A stretch of 64,000 nucleotides of DNA from Spiractinospora alimapuensis. Its GTDB lineage: Bacteria; Actinomycetota; Actinomycetes; Streptosporangiales; Streptosporangiaceae. Numbering within the stretch: position 1 is the stretch's first letter; each line of letters opens with the position of its first letter. The position numbers and the translations under genes were made by a program. The DNA is taken from contig NZ_CP072467.1 of the NCBI RefSeq assembly GCF_018437505.1, forward strand, positions 5,294,010 to 5,358,009, given 5' to 3'. Positions 52,516 through 63,227 of this stretch are shown here, piece after piece. The notes under the pieces are model-generated. The model was not told the DNA's origin. It saw only the letters and a list, made by a program, of their open reading frames with translations, and made no database searches.

Positions 52516-53406
52516 CTAGCCCGCCGGCGGTACGTCCTCGGGCCGGGGGAAGGAGCTCTGCGCGCCCTCCTTGGTGACCGCCGCGGCGCCGACCCGTGCG
52601 GCGTAGGCGGCCGCCGCCGTCAGTGAGGCGCCGTCCGCCAGGCGCGCCGCCAAAGCTCCAGTGAACGCGTCGCCCGCCCCCGTGGTGTCCACGGGGGAGA
52701 CGCGCGGACTGGGAACGGCCGTCACCGTGCCTGGCTCCGCCACCACGGCCCCCTCCGCGCCCAGGGTGACCACGACCGAGGCGGGCCCGCGGTCAAGCAG
52801 CGCCTTCGCGCTGTCCACCGGACTCCCGGCCGCGGCCTCGCCGAGGAGGAACGCGGCCTCGTGCTCGTTCACCACCAGCGGGTCACACAGCTCCAACAGC
52901 TCCTTGGGGACGTCACGGGCGGGGGAGAGGTTGAGAACCACCCGCCGCGCGACACGAGCGGCCGCGAGAACCGCGGGCATCGGAATCTCAAGCTGCATCG
53001 ACGTGACGGCGGCGTCCCGCAGCAACGGGGCCGCGGCGGCGACCTCGTCCTCGCCGAGTTCCGCGTTCGCGCCCGGCGACACCACGATGGTGTTGTCGCC
53101 GTCGGCGCCCACCGTGATCACGGCCACACCGGTGGCGGTCGGGACCCGCCCCACATGGCCGGTGTCCACCCCGGCGCCCCGCATCGACTCCAGCAGGAAG
53201 TCCCCGTGCGCGTCGGTGCCCACCAGGCCCACGAACGCCACGTCCGCCCCCAGACGTCCCGCGGCCACGGACTGGTTCCCGCCCTTCCCGCCGGGGAACG
53301 TCGCGAGATCGGAACCCAGCACGGTCTCACCCGGTGAGGGATGGCGGTCCACCCGAACCACCAGATCCGCGTTGGCCGACCCCACCACAACAACCCTGGA
53401 GCTCAC
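52516..53406 (-). CDS. rbsK: Ribokinase (PfkB family)
   Basis: 296 aa. Phosphorylates ribose at O5. N-terminal VVVVGSANADLVVRVDRHPS, PGETVLG, TFPGGKGGNQSVAAGRLGAD, and C-terminal VSPVDTTGAGDAFTGALAARL with catalytic Asp and anion hole are ribokinase signatures. The gene stands alone: no rbs transporter genes nearby. RpiB at 43.5 kb would act on the product. ATG 53406; convergent with pckG. Confidence 0.92.
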   Translation of the reverse strand: MSSRVVVVGSANADLVVRVDRHPSPGETVLGSDLATFPGGKGGNQSVAAGRLGADVAFVGLVGTDAHGDFLLESMRGAGVDTGHVGRVPTATGVAVITVGADGDNTIVVSPGANAELGEDEVAAAAPLLRDAAVTSMQLEIPMPAVLAAARVARRVVLNLSPARDVPKELLELCDPLVVNEHEAAFLLGEAAAGSPVDSAKALLDRGPASVVVTLGAEGAVVAEPGTVTAVPSPRVSPVDTTGAGDAFTGALAARLADGASLTAAAAYAARVGAAAVTKEGAQSSFPRPEDVPPAG

Positions 53407-53775
53407 GAGTATCCCCTCTCCCGCACGGTCCGCCTCACGGTAGCGGGTCGGTCCGACGTGAGGAACGTTGACCTGGGTATGCGTCCATCACCACCGCGGT
53501 GGTGATGGACCGTGCCATGGCGACGCGTGGTGCGTCTCGCCGGGTGGAGGCAGCCTCGTCACTTCCGTCGTTCCGTCCCGCTCATGGCGGTCGCAGCGGA
53601 ACGATACGGGGCCAATGTGCCGCACCATGGCACCGACGACGACCGAATCGGCGACGTCACCGGGCAGGAGGTGGAGTGGGTCGTCCCCGAGGGGCCGTGT
53701 GCAAGTGGAGTCACGGGGGCTCGGGCGGTCCAGTAAGGAGTCAGGTCGAACCCTGTCTCCTATGAGGACAAAAAA
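53407..53775. other. Gene-free region between rbsK and the tRNA-Gly terminator
   Basis: About 370 bases. A 50-codon frame beginning near 53584 reads MAVAAERYGANVPHHGTDDD... but has no ribosome site or recognised family, so I do not call it. No hairpin except the terminator that follows. Confidence 0.45.
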
Positions 53776-53805
53776 GCCTGACCTCGAGTAATTCCGAGGT
53801 CAGGC
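53776..53805 (-). terminator. Terminator of the tRNA-Gly gene
   Basis: On the minus strand GCCTGACCTCG...CGAGGTCAGGC is an 11-bp stem followed by TTTTTT, a classic intrinsic terminator ten bases after the tRNA. Confidence 0.85.
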
Positions 53806-53815
53806 CCTTTATCGG

Positions 53816-53889
53816 TGGAGCGGGTGACGGGAATCGAACCCGCATAACCAGCTTGGAAGGCTGGGGCTCTACCATTGAGCTACACCCGC
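53816..53889 (-). tRNA. tRNA-Gly (anticodon TCC)
   Basis: The minus strand reads GCGGGTGTAGCTCAATGGTA..., anticodon arm CCAGC-CTTCCAA-GCTGG with anticodon TCC, T arm GCGGGTTCGATTCCCGT, acceptor CACCCGC-T-CCA. All stems pair; CCA is encoded. Confidence 0.95.
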
Positions 53890-53998
53890 ATGGCGCCGAG
53901 CGCCCAGAGTTTCCTCTAGACTCGGTTCGCGCCGACAGGGATAAGACTACAGTCTCTGTGGGACTGGTGCATTCGCGGCCCGCATAATGGGTCGGGAG

Positions 53999-54073
53999 CG
54001 GGGAGTAGCGCAGCTTGGTTAGCGCGCATGCTTTGGGAGCATGAGGCCGCGGGTTCGAATCCCGCCTCCCCGA
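53999..54073 (+). tRNA. tRNA-Pro (anticodon TGG)
   Basis: CGGGGAGTAGCGCAGCTTGG..., anticodon arm GCATGC-TTTGGGA-GCATGA-like with anticodon TGG, T arm CGCGGGTTCGAATCCCGCC, acceptor CTCCCCG plus A. CCA is not encoded. Divergent from the tRNA-Gly gene 110 bases away. Confidence 0.95.
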
Positions 54074-54264
54074 CGGATAGGTCTTGGGCCACGCCGCACT
54101 GACGTGCCTGGTGTCTGCCCTAGACTTGGCGTGACTGGCTGAAGGTCAGGTCGGAGACCCACGAGTCCATACGGCCGTGCCGCCCCCGTCGCCGGCGGCC
54201 AGAGTCTCGCGTTGCCCTAACACAGCCGGAACAAGCCAGCCGGAAACCCTAGGAGTACTGCCCC

Positions 54265-55692
54265 GTGAAGACCGATGTCGAGGAGCTCAGCCCGACCCGG
54301 GTCAAGCTGACCATCGAGGTTCCGTTCGAAGAGCTGGACCACGCCTTCGACGTGACCTACAAGTCGCTGGCCAAGCAGGTTCGGATCAAGGGATTCCGGC
54401 CGGGCAAGGCGCCGGCGCGGCTCATCGACCGCTTCGTGGGACGCGGTGTCGTGCTCAACGAGGCCGTGAACCACGCCGTTCCGGAGCTGTACAACCAGGC
54501 CGTCCGTGAGGAGGAGGTCGTCGCCCTCGGACAGCCCGAGGTCGAGATCACCAAGCTGGACGACGGCAGCGAGCTCGCCTTCACCGCCGAGGTGGACGTG
54601 CGGCCCAAGTTCGAGGTCACCGACTTCGAGGGCCTCGAGGTCACCGTGGACGACGCGGGCGTGACCGACGAGCGCGTCGACGAGCAGCTCAAGAACCTGC
54701 GTGAGCGGTTCTCCACGCTCACCGGTGTCGAGCGCGCGGCCGAGGACGGCGACCACGTGTCCATCGACCTCGCGGCCTCCGTCGACGGCGAGCCCCTGGA
54801 GGACGTCCAGGTCAACGGCTTCTCCTACGAGGTCGGCACCAACACCATGCTGGAGGGCCTGGACGACACCCTGCGGGGGATGTCCGCCGGCGACTCCACC
54901 ACCTTCTCCACCACCCTGGTCGGTGGCGAGCACGAGGGCACCGAGGCCGACGTGGCCGTCACCGTGCACAGCGTCAAGACCAAGGAACTGCCCGAGCTGG
55001 ACGACGAGTTCGCCCAGATGGCCAGTGAGTTCGACACCGTCGAGGAACTGCGCGCCGACGTCCGCAACCGCATCGAGCAGATGCGCCGGATCCAGCAGCT
55101 CACCCAGGCGCGTGACCGCGCCTTGGAGAAGCTCATCGAGACGATCGACGTGCCGCTGCCCGACTCCGTGGTCAAGGAGGAGGCCGACCGGCGTCGGGAG
55201 AACCTCACCGAGCAGCTCCAGCGCAGCGGGCTCTCCCTCGAGGACTACCTGTCGTCGCAGGAGCAGTCCCAGGAGGACTACGACACCGAGCTCGACTCCG
55301 GTGCCCGCTCCGCGGTCAAGGCCGGCTTCGTCCTGGACCAGATCGCGCAGCAGGAAGAGCTCAGCGCCGACAACCAGGAGCTCAGCCGCTACGTGACCGA
55401 GCAGGCCCAGCGGATGGGCGTCTCGCCGGAGCAGCTCGCCCGCCACCTCACCGAGTCCAACCAGATCGGTGTCGCCTACACCGAGGTGGTGCGGTCCAAG
55501 GCCCTGGACCTCCTGGTCTCCAAGGCCACGGTGACCGACGAGTCCGGCAACACCATCGAGACCGGCTCCGAGGACGAGGAGTCGGCCGAGGACGCCGCCG
55601 AGGCGGTGACCGGTGACGACACCGAGTCCGCCGCGGACACCTCCGAGGCCGCGGAGGAGAAGAACGAGACCGAGGACGCCGCGAAGTCCTGA
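54265..55692 (+). CDS. tig: Trigger factor, ribosome-associated chaperone
   Basis: 475 aa. N-terminal ribosome-binding domain with KGFRPGKAPARLIDRF (the signature GFRxGxxP), central FKBP-type peptidyl-prolyl isomerase domain (AEDGDHVSIDLAAS, EGLDDTLRGMSAGDSTTFST), then the helical chaperone arms. A ~45-residue very acidic tail (TGSEDEESAEDAAEAVTGDD...) is usual in actinobacteria. Folds new chains at the ribosome exit. GTG 54265 has AGGAG ten bases upstream. A strong terminator follows, so clpP1 has its own promoter. Confidence 0.96.
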   Translation: MKTDVEELSPTRVKLTIEVPFEELDHAFDVTYKSLAKQVRIKGFRPGKAPARLIDRFVGRGVVLNEAVNHAVPELYNQAVREEEVVALGQPEVEITKLDDGSELAFTAEVDVRPKFEVTDFEGLEVTVDDAGVTDERVDEQLKNLRERFSTLTGVERAAEDGDHVSIDLAASVDGEPLEDVQVNGFSYEVGTNTMLEGLDDTLRGMSAGDSTTFSTTLVGGEHEGTEADVAVTVHSVKTKELPELDDEFAQMASEFDTVEELRADVRNRIEQMRRIQQLTQARDRALEKLIETIDVPLPDSVVKEEADRRRENLTEQLQRSGLSLEDYLSSQEQSQEDYDTELDSGARSAVKAGFVLDQIAQQEELSADNQELSRYVTEQAQRMGVSPEQLARHLTESNQIGVAYTEVVRSKALDLLVSKATVTDESGNTIETGSEDEESAEDAAEAVTGDDTESAADTSEAAEEKNETEDAAKS

Positions 55693-55725
55693 GCAGGCGC
55701 CGCTGGTCAGACAGCGTGACGAAGA

Positions 55726-55760
55726 CGCGGCCCCGCACCGGTTTCCGGTGCGGGGCCGCG
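55726..55760 (+). terminator. Terminator between tig and clpP1
   Basis: CGCGGCCCCGCACCGG, loop ttt, CCGGTGCGGGGCCGCG: perfect 16-bp stem about 35 bases past the tig stop codon. Confidence 0.88.
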
Positions 55761-55797
55761 GCCTTGTCGAGGGCGCGGGTTTCGGGGGCGAGACCTG

Positions 55798-55825
55798 CGC
55801 TCAAAGCGAACACCGACGATATAGG
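55798..55825 (+). promoter_or_regulatory. ClgR-type operator and -10 element of clpP1
   Basis: CGCTCAAAGCGAAC (55798-55811) fits the ClgR consensus CGCTNNNNGCGNAC exactly, as known upstream of clpP1 in streptomycetes and corynebacteria. TATAGG at 55820-55825 is a plausible -10. Start of clpP1 follows ~75 bases on. Confidence 0.8.
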
Positions 55826-55898
55826 GACACCCGAGGCTCCCACGGGGGTTAGTGTCGCAACCGTGGCAACCGTTTCGAATCCGGAGCAGGGGACTACT

Positions 55899-56537
55899 GT
55901 GTCGCCGACTATCCAAGCGTCCACGCGGATCGACGCCCGCGCACCTGAGACGCCTTTCCCCGCCTTGCTGGAGCAGACGTCACAGCGTCTGCTGCGCCAG
56001 CGCATCATTTTCCTCGGCCAGCAGGTCGACGAGGAGATCGCGAACCGTATCGTCGGTGAGCTTCTGCTGCTGTCCGCGGAGGACCGGCAGGCCGACATCA
56101 CCCTCTACATCAACTCGCCCGGCGGGTCGGTGCACGCGGGTATGGCGATCTATGACGTGATGCAGTACATCCCCAATGACGTGGTCACGGTCGGGATGGG
56201 CCTCGCGGCCTCCATGGGGCAGCTCCTGCTGTGCGCGGGTGCGCACGGCAAGCGCTACGCCCTTCCCCACACGCGGGTGCTGATGCACCAGCCGTCCGGG
56301 GGCGTTGGTGGTACCGCGAGCGACATCCTCATCCGGGCCGAGGACCTGATGTACATGAAGCGCTCGCTGTTCGAGGTGATCTCGCACCACACCGGACAGA
56401 GCACCGAGCAGATCACCGTCGACGCCGAGCGTGACCGCTGGTTCACCGCGGAAGAGGCCAAGGCCTACGGCTTCATCGACGACGTGTCGGGCAGCGCTCC
56501 TGCGGCCGCTGCCGCCACGAAGCGCAAGAAGTCCTGA
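55899..56537 (+). CDS. clpP1: ATP-dependent Clp protease proteolytic subunit 1
   Basis: 212 aa. Serine-protease triad: Ser in GLAASMGQLLLCAG, His in RVLMHQPSGG, Asp in DAERDRWF. YINSPGGSVHAGMAIYD and AKAYGFIDDV are ClpP signatures. ClpP1 and ClpP2 form a mixed tetradecamer fed by ClpX or ClpC. The frame is open 180 bases further 5', but GTG 55899 has AGGGG six bases upstream and fits the family; the true mature N terminus comes from self-processing. The extra C-terminal basic tail ends KRKKS. Confidence 0.93.
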   Translation: MSPTIQASTRIDARAPETPFPALLEQTSQRLLRQRIIFLGQQVDEEIANRIVGELLLLSAEDRQADITLYINSPGGSVHAGMAIYDVMQYIPNDVVTVGMGLAASMGQLLLCAGAHGKRYALPHTRVLMHQPSGGVGGTASDILIRAEDLMYMKRSLFEVISHHTGQSTEQITVDAERDRWFTAEEAKAYGFIDDVSGSAPAAAAATKRKKS

Positions 56538-56566
56538 GCGGCCGTACCGAGAGCGGAGACACCACT

Positions 56567-57226
56567 GTGAACGACTTCACCACGCACGCGGCATCGGGTG
56601 TGGGGCCGACTTCCCCGCAGTCGCGGTACATCATCCCCTCCTTCGTCGAGCGCACCGCGTACGGCGTGAAGGAGATGAACCCGTACAACAAGCTGTTCGA
56701 GGACCGGATCATCTTCGTCGGGGTGCAGATCGACGACACCTCGGCCAACGACATCATGGCCCAGCTCATCACGCTGGAGCACATGGACTCCGACCGCGAC
56801 ATCCAGATGTACATCAACTCCCCGGGTGGATCCTTCACCTCGTTGATGGCCATCTACGACACGATGCAGTTCGTACGGCCCGACATCCAGACCACCTGCA
56901 TCGGGCAGGCCGCGTCCGCGGCGGCCGTGTTGCTGGCGGCGGGTGCCCCGGGCAAGCGGCTGTGCCTGCCCAACGCCCGGATCCTGCTGCACCAGCCGGC
57001 GACGGAGGGAATGTTCGGTCAGGCGACTGACATCGAGATCCACGCCCGCGAGATCATGCGGATCCGCGAGCAGCTCGAGACGACGCTGGCGCGACACACC
57101 GACAAGACGCAAGAAGAGATCTCGAAGGACATCGAGCGGGACAAGATTCTGACCGCGGATGAGGCCAAGGCCTACGGCATTGTCGACGACGTGCTGCCGT
57201 ATCGGAAGTCAACAACGAAGAAGTAA
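56567..57226 (+). CDS. clpP2: ATP-dependent Clp protease proteolytic subunit 2
   Basis: 219 aa. The long N terminus NDFTTHAASGVGPTSPQSRY has IIPSFVERTAYGVKEMNPYN typical of actinobacterial ClpP2. Triad: Ser in GQAASAAAVLLAAG, His in RILLHQPATEG, Asp in IERDKIL. YINSPGGSFTSLMAIYDTMQ is the handle/active region. GTG 56567 has GAGAGCGGAGAC upstream; 29-base gap after clpP1, so the two form one operon. Confidence 0.95.
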   Translation: MNDFTTHAASGVGPTSPQSRYIIPSFVERTAYGVKEMNPYNKLFEDRIIFVGVQIDDTSANDIMAQLITLEHMDSDRDIQMYINSPGGSFTSLMAIYDTMQFVRPDIQTTCIGQAASAAAVLLAAGAPGKRLCLPNARILLHQPATEGMFGQATDIEIHAREIMRIREQLETTLARHTDKTQEEISKDIERDKILTADEAKAYGIVDDVLPYRKSTTKK

Positions 57227-57405
57227 CGGTGCGCGGGGACGTATGGTGAAGGGAGGGCGAATCCTCGCCTAGGCTCGACAGGGGTACGAATCGTCTCGCC
57301 GCTCCCCAGCCAGGGGCGCGTATGCTCATCACGAGGCGGTGCACGCCTAGAGGGTCCATCCGCCCCGCGACACTGGGGTGACACTCATGTATAAGGAGTA
57401 GCTGG

Positions 57406-58692
57406 GTGGGACGCATCGGCGACGGTGGAGACCTGCTGAAGTGCTCGTTCTGCGGCAAGAGCCAAAAGCAGGTGAAGAAGCTCATTGCCGGACCGATAGG
57501 TGTGTACATCTGCGACGAGTGCATCGACCTGTGCAACGAGATCCTCGAGGAGGAGCTCGCCGAGACCGGTGAGGTCGAGTGGGGCAGCCTTCCCAAACCA
57601 CGGGAGATCTACGAGTTCCTGGACACCTACGTGGTGGGCCAGGAGCAGGCGAAGAAGGCGCTCTCGGTAGCGGTGTACAACCACTACAAGCGGGTGCAGT
57701 CAGAGGGTGAGGGACCCCGCGACGAGAATATCGAGATCGCGAAGTCCAACATCCTGCTCCTCGGCCCGACCGGGTCGGGCAAGACTCTGCTCGCCCAGAC
57801 GCTCGCGAAGATTCTCAACGTCCCGTTCGCCATCGCCGACGTCACCGCCCTCACCGAGGCCGGCTACGTGGGCGAGGACGTCGAGAACATCCTGCTGAAG
57901 CTGATTCAGGCCGCCGACTACGACGTGAAGAAGGCCGAGACCGGCATCATCTACCTGGATGAGGTCGACAAGGTCGCCCGCAAGAGCGAGAACCCCTCGA
58001 TCACGCGGGACGTCTCCGGCGAGGGTGTGCAGCAGGCCCTGCTGAAGATCCTCGAGGGCACGACGGCCAGTGTGCCGCCGCAGGGCGGCCGCAAGCATCC
58101 GCACCAGGAGTTCATCCAGATCGACACCACGAACGTGTTGTTCATCTGTGGTGGGGCCTTCGCCGGGCTGGACCAGATCATCGAGTCGCGTGTGGGCCGG
58201 CAGCGGATGGGCTTCAACAACGTGCTGCACGCGCAGAAGGAGGTCAACACCAGTGACCCCTTCGCGGACGTCATGCCAGAGGACCTGCTGAAGTTCGGGA
58301 TGATCCCGGAGTTCGTGGGCCGGCTGCCCGTCATCACCAGCGTGCACAACCTGGACCGTCCGGCGTTGATCAGGATCCTCACCGAGCCGCGCAACGCTCT
58401 GGTCAAGCAGTACCGCAAGCTGTTCGAACTGGACGGCGTCGACCTGGAGTTCTCCGAGGACGCCCTGGAGGCGATCGCGGACCAGGCCATCATGCGGGGG
58501 ACGGGCGCGCGTGGTCTGCGGGCCATCATCGAGGAGGTCCTGCTCTCGGTGATGTACGAAGTGCCCAGCCGCGAGGACGTCGAACAGGTCATCATCACGC
58601 GTGAGGCCGTGCTGGAGCACGTCAACCCGACGATCGTTCCACGCGCGTCCTCCTCGCCGCGGCGTTCGCAGAAGACGGAGAAGAGCGCCTAA
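57406..58692 (+). CDS. clpX: Clp protease ATP-binding subunit ClpX
   Basis: 428 aa, full length. Zinc-binding domain CSFCGKSQ...CDECIDLC at the N terminus recruits adaptors. AAA+ core: [18 protein letters not shown] (Walker A), [13 protein letters not shown] (Walker B), GRQRMGFNN pore-region loop, [14 protein letters not shown] (IGF-type ClpP-binding region upstream) and [17 protein letters not shown] sensor 2. Unfolds substrates and feeds ClpP1P2. GTG 57406 follows AAGGAGTAGCTGG; a 180-base gap with a TATGCT hexamer near 57325 separates it from clpP2, so it may have its own promoter. Confidence 0.97.
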   Translation: MGRIGDGGDLLKCSFCGKSQKQVKKLIAGPIGVYICDECIDLCNEILEEELAETGEVEWGSLPKPREIYEFLDTYVVGQEQAKKALSVAVYNHYKRVQSEGEGPRDENIEIAKSNILLLGPTGSGKTLLAQTLAKILNVPFAIADVTALTEAGYVGEDVENILLKLIQAADYDVKKAETGIIYLDEVDKVARKSENPSITRDVSGEGVQQALLKILEGTTASVPPQGGRKHPHQEFIQIDTTNVLFICGGAFAGLDQIIESRVGRQRMGFNNVLHAQKEVNTSDPFADVMPEDLLKFGMIPEFVGRLPVITSVHNLDRPALIRILTEPRNALVKQYRKLFELDGVDLEFSEDALEAIADQAIMRGTGARGLRAIIEEVLLSVMYEVPSREDVEQVIITREAVLEHVNPTIVPRASSSPRRSQKTEKSA

Positions 58693-58762
58693 CCACGTCC
58701 GCCCCCGGGCCACGTCCCAGTGGCGACGGTGTGCTCCCGGGGCGGGCGGGCAGGATCGGCGC

Positions 58763-59596
58763 TCACGCGCCGTCGGCGTCGGAATCGTTCTCCTCGCCGC
58801 CGTCCTCGGTGAGGATGCCCTGGAGTCGGGTGATCTCCACGGCCTGTTCCAGGGCCATCTCGCTGGCGAGGTTGTACACGACGGGGTGCTCACCGTCGCG
58901 GAGCACCTCCTCGGCCATGACGATGGCGCCCTCGTGGTGCTGGACCATGTACTCCACGAAGAGCTCGTCGAACTCCGTCCCCGAGGCGTCGGTGAGCTCG
59001 TCCATCTGTTCCGGCGTGAGCATCCCCTCCATGTCCTCGTGGGTGTGGTCGAGGGTCACGCAGTCCTCGGTGTCGTGGTGGGCGCCTTCGAGGTCCAGAC
59101 CGCAGTAGTTCCGGTGGGCCGGACTGTCGCGCGCGGGAGCGTAGACGTTCAGCTCCAGCCACGCCTCCATAAGTTCGATCTCGCCCTGCTGGCCCACCGA
59201 CATCCGTTCGGCGATGGTGTCGATGCTGGGGTCGTCGTGGCGGGACTCCACGAGGTCGGTCATTTCCAGCGCCTGCTCGTGGTGGGCGACCATCCGGTGC
59301 ATGAAGTCGGCGTCGGTCTCGTTGTGCGCGATGTCCGTCGCGTCCTGGACGTCGGCGAGGCTGAGCTCGCTGGGTTCGTCGCCGGGTGCGCCGGGGTCCA
59401 ACGGTGGGGGATCGGCGCTGTCCGCGGACCCGGAGCAGGCCACCGCGGACAGAACCACGGCGAGCGCCGCCGGCAGAGTGAACACCACGGGACGTTGGTG
59501 CGGCGTGCGTCCGCCGGAGGGGCGCGAGTCGACACGGTCGCCGCCACCTCGGTCCCCGTGCGCCGTCCCGAACGTGCTTCCACCCCGCCTGACCAT
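58763..59596 (-). CDS. DUF305 domain lipoprotein
   Basis: 277 aa. Signal peptide with lipobox LSAVACSGS. The mature part has the two helical repeats of DUF305: DADFMHRMVAHHEQALEMTD and VEYMVQHHEGAIVMAEEVLR, His- and Met-rich pairs suited to metal binding. Some family members are linked to copper handling; the function here is unproven. ATG 59596 has GCGAGG six bases upstream. Divergent from the LVIVD-repeat gene next door, which is also secreted; similar pairs occur in other actinobacteria (my inference). Confidence 0.85.
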   Translation of the reverse strand: MVRRGGSTFGTAHGDRGGGDRVDSRPSGGRTPHQRPVVFTLPAALAVVLSAVACSGSADSADPPPLDPGAPGDEPSELSLADVQDATDIAHNETDADFMHRMVAHHEQALEMTDLVESRHDDPSIDTIAERMSVGQQGEIELMEAWLELNVYAPARDSPAHRNYCGLDLEGAHHDTEDCVTLDHTHEDMEGMLTPEQMDELTDASGTEFDELFVEYMVQHHEGAIVMAEEVLRDGEHPVVYNLASEMALEQAVEITRLQGILTEDGGEENDSDADGA

Positions 59597-59837
59597 GGCG
59601 TCCTCGCTCTCCTCGGGTGCACGGCGCGTCGACGTGCCGTGGTCTGTCTACTGAATTACCGTCTGAATTGTCCAGTTGACGCACTGCTGTGTCGCGACTT
59701 GCGCAAAAGAACATGATGTGTCGGAGAGGGGTTTTGCTTGACCATCTGAATTGAATTGGCGGGCATCCCCTGGCCATGGTGGGCGCCCCCTGTGTACCTT
59801 TCCGTTGATTTCGGTATGCACGTGTGAGGGAGTTCGC
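59597..59837. promoter_or_regulatory. Divergent upstream region with CTGAATT repeats
   Basis: 240 bases, AT-richer than average, between two genes reading outward. CTGAATT occurs at 59651, 59663 and 59746, the last followed by TTGAATTGG. TTGACC (59738-59743) and TTGACG (59676-59681) could be -35 elements. Likely holds both promoters and an operator. Confidence 0.45.
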
Positions 59838-61286
<1,449 letters not shown>

Positions 61287-61316
61287 TCCGTCGGCGACAC
61301 GACGGGGCAGAACCGT

Positions 61317-61348
61317 TGAGGGCCGCACCCGCGCCGGGGCGGCCCTCA
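61317..61348 (+). terminator. Terminator after the LVIVD-repeat gene
   Basis: TGAGGGCCGC (61317-61326) and GCGGCCCTCA (61339-61348), exact complements with a 12-base loop. Confidence 0.75.
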
Positions 61349-61481
61349 CCCGTGTTCCGGGCGTCTCGCGGCGATCCCGGTGCGCCACCACGCGGACCAG
61401 CTCATAGGATCGGAAACAGTCTGTGGACGAACAGGCGAGGAGCCGTCCGGCTCCGATGACGTTGCCGACCTTCGGAACCCC

Positions 61482-62819
61482 GTGAGCTCATCCGACTACA
61501 CCGCCGTCACCCAGGCCATCCTGGCCCGCGCCGGCGAGTCAATCATCGATCCGCGGCTGGACCGGATCCAGGCGCTGATGGACCTGCTGGGCCAACCCCA
61601 GCGAAACTATCCCGCCATCCACCTGACCGGCACCAACGGCAAAACCTCGACCGCGCGCATGATCGACGCGCTGCTCCGGCAACGCCAACTCCGGGTCGGG
61701 CGCTACACCAGCCCGCACCTGACCACCATGCGAGAACGCATCGTGATCGACGGGGAACCGGTGTCGGAGGAGGCGTTCACCGCGATATACGCCGACGTCG
61801 AACCCATGGTCGCCATGGTCGACGCCCAGAGCGACGTGCCGCTCTCCTTCTTCGAGGTCCTCACCGCGATGGCCTACGCGGCGTTCGCCGACGCCCCGGT
61901 GGACGTCGCCGTCATCGAGGTCGGACTCGGTGGGTCGTGGGACGCCACGAACGTCGTCGACGCCGATGTCGCCGTGGTGACCCCGATCTCCCTGGACCAC
62001 AGCGAGTACCTTCCCGACACCGTCGAGGGGATCGCCGAGGAGAAGGCCGGCATCATCAAGCCCAACGCGATCGCGATCCTCGCCGAACAGCGGGTGTCCG
62101 TCGCCGAGGTACTGATGGAGCGCGCCGCGGAGGTCGGCGCCACCGTGGCGCGCGAGGGCCTGGAGTTCGGTGTGCTGCACCGTGACGTCGCCGTCGGCGG
62201 CCAACTGGTGACCGTCCGCGGCCTGCGCGGCGAGTACGGCGACATCCTGCTCCCACTGCACGGCGAGTACCAGGCACGCAACGCCAGCATCGCCATCGCC
62301 GCGGTGGAAGCCTTCGCCGGACCCGCCGAGGGGGACGAGCGGCTCGACCCGGAACTGGTGCGTGACGGACTCTCCGGTACCCAGTCGCCAGGCCGGTTGG
62401 AGGTCGTTCGTCGAAGCCCCACCATCCTCGTGGACGCGGCACACAACCCAGCCGGCATGGCGGCCACCGCCGCAGCGGTGGAGGAGGGATTCAGCTTCGA
62501 CCGCCTCGTCGGCCTCGTCGCGGTCCTCGCCGACAAGGACGTCGAGGGCATCCTGGAACCTTTGGAGCCGCTGCTCACCGAGATCGTGGTCACCCGGAAC
62601 CACTCACCCCGCAGTCTCGACCCCGAGCGCCTGGCGGCGCTGGCGGTGGAGGTGTTCGGCGAGGACCGGGTACACATCGCCGAGCGCCTGGACGACGCGA
62701 TCGACCTCGCGGTCACGATCGCCGAGGACACCGGTCAGCTCAGCGGGCACGGCGTTCTGATCACCGGATCCGTGGTGACGGCGGGCGACGCCCGACACCT
62801 GCTCGGAGGAGAGGAGTAG
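61482..62819 (+). CDS. folC: Folylpolyglutamate synthase / dihydrofolate synthase
   Basis: 445 aa. Mur-ligase family: P-loop HLTGTNGKTSTARMIDALL near residue 47, then YTSPHLTTMRERIVI, and DVAVIEVGLGGSWDATNVVD metal/substrate region. The C-terminal Rossmann part has SPGRLEVVRRSPTILVDAAH then NPAGM. Adds glutamate to dihydropteroate and tetrahydrofolates. GTG 61482 is chosen by family start (SSSDYTAVTQAILAR); the ribosome site is weak. Four bases separate its stop from the next ATG. Confidence 0.94.
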   Translation: MSSSDYTAVTQAILARAGESIIDPRLDRIQALMDLLGQPQRNYPAIHLTGTNGKTSTARMIDALLRQRQLRVGRYTSPHLTTMRERIVIDGEPVSEEAFTAIYADVEPMVAMVDAQSDVPLSFFEVLTAMAYAAFADAPVDVAVIEVGLGGSWDATNVVDADVAVVTPISLDHSEYLPDTVEGIAEEKAGIIKPNAIAILAEQRVSVAEVLMERAAEVGATVAREGLEFGVLHRDVAVGGQLVTVRGLRGEYGDILLPLHGEYQARNASIAIAAVEAFAGPAEGDERLDPELVRDGLSGTQSPGRLEVVRRSPTILVDAAHNPAGMAATAAAVEEGFSFDRLVGLVAVLADKDVEGILEPLEPLLTEIVVTRNHSPRSLDPERLAALAVEVFGEDRVHIAERLDDAIDLAVTIAEDTGQLSGHGVLITGSVVTAGDARHLLGGEE

Positions 62820-62822
62820 GCG

Positions 62823-63188
62823 ATGAGAATGCTGTGCGCCGTGGTACTGGGATTCCAAGGCATGGTCATCGCCCTCGCCATCCCCGTCGCCATCAACCTC
62901 GCCGGTATCTCGGCCGGGATCGCCTCCGGCGTCTGGGGCGGCATGGCCGTGGCGGCGTTCGTGCTCGCGGGCCTACAACGGTTCACCTGGGCACGCCACC
63001 TGGGCACCGCGCTCCAGGCACTGGTCGTCGGCAGCGGGCTGATCGTCCCCGACATGGGCGGCTTCGCGATCGTCGGCATCATCTTCGGCATCCTGTGGGC
63101 CGTGGCCCTCATCCTCGGCAGTCGATTCGACGCACCGCCCGGATCGAATTCGCCCCCACAGGCCCAGGCAGCACCCGAAGAGCGGTAG
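62823..63188 (+). CDS. DUF4233 family membrane protein
   Basis: 121 aa with four transmembrane helices: LCAVVLGFQGMVIALAIPVA, GVWGGMAVAAFVLAGL, LGTALQALVVGSGLIV and GFAIVGIIFGILWAVALIL. The conserved actinobacterial DUF4233 protein between folC and ndk; function unknown. Coupled to folC (three-base gap; GAGGAGAGG is the ribosome site within the folC end). Confidence 0.92.
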   Translation: MRMLCAVVLGFQGMVIALAIPVAINLAGISAGIASGVWGGMAVAAFVLAGLQRFTWARHLGTALQALVVGSGLIVPDMGGFAIVGIIFGILWAVALILGSRFDAPPGSNSPPQAQAAPEER

Positions 63189-63227
63189 AGTTCCACCGAT
63201 TCCCACGATGAAGAAAGGGCCAAGTCC

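Noticed and set aside
53584-53736. 50-codon frame beginning MAVAAERYGANV between rbsK and tRNA-Gly
   Set aside because: It has no ribosome site and no family signature.
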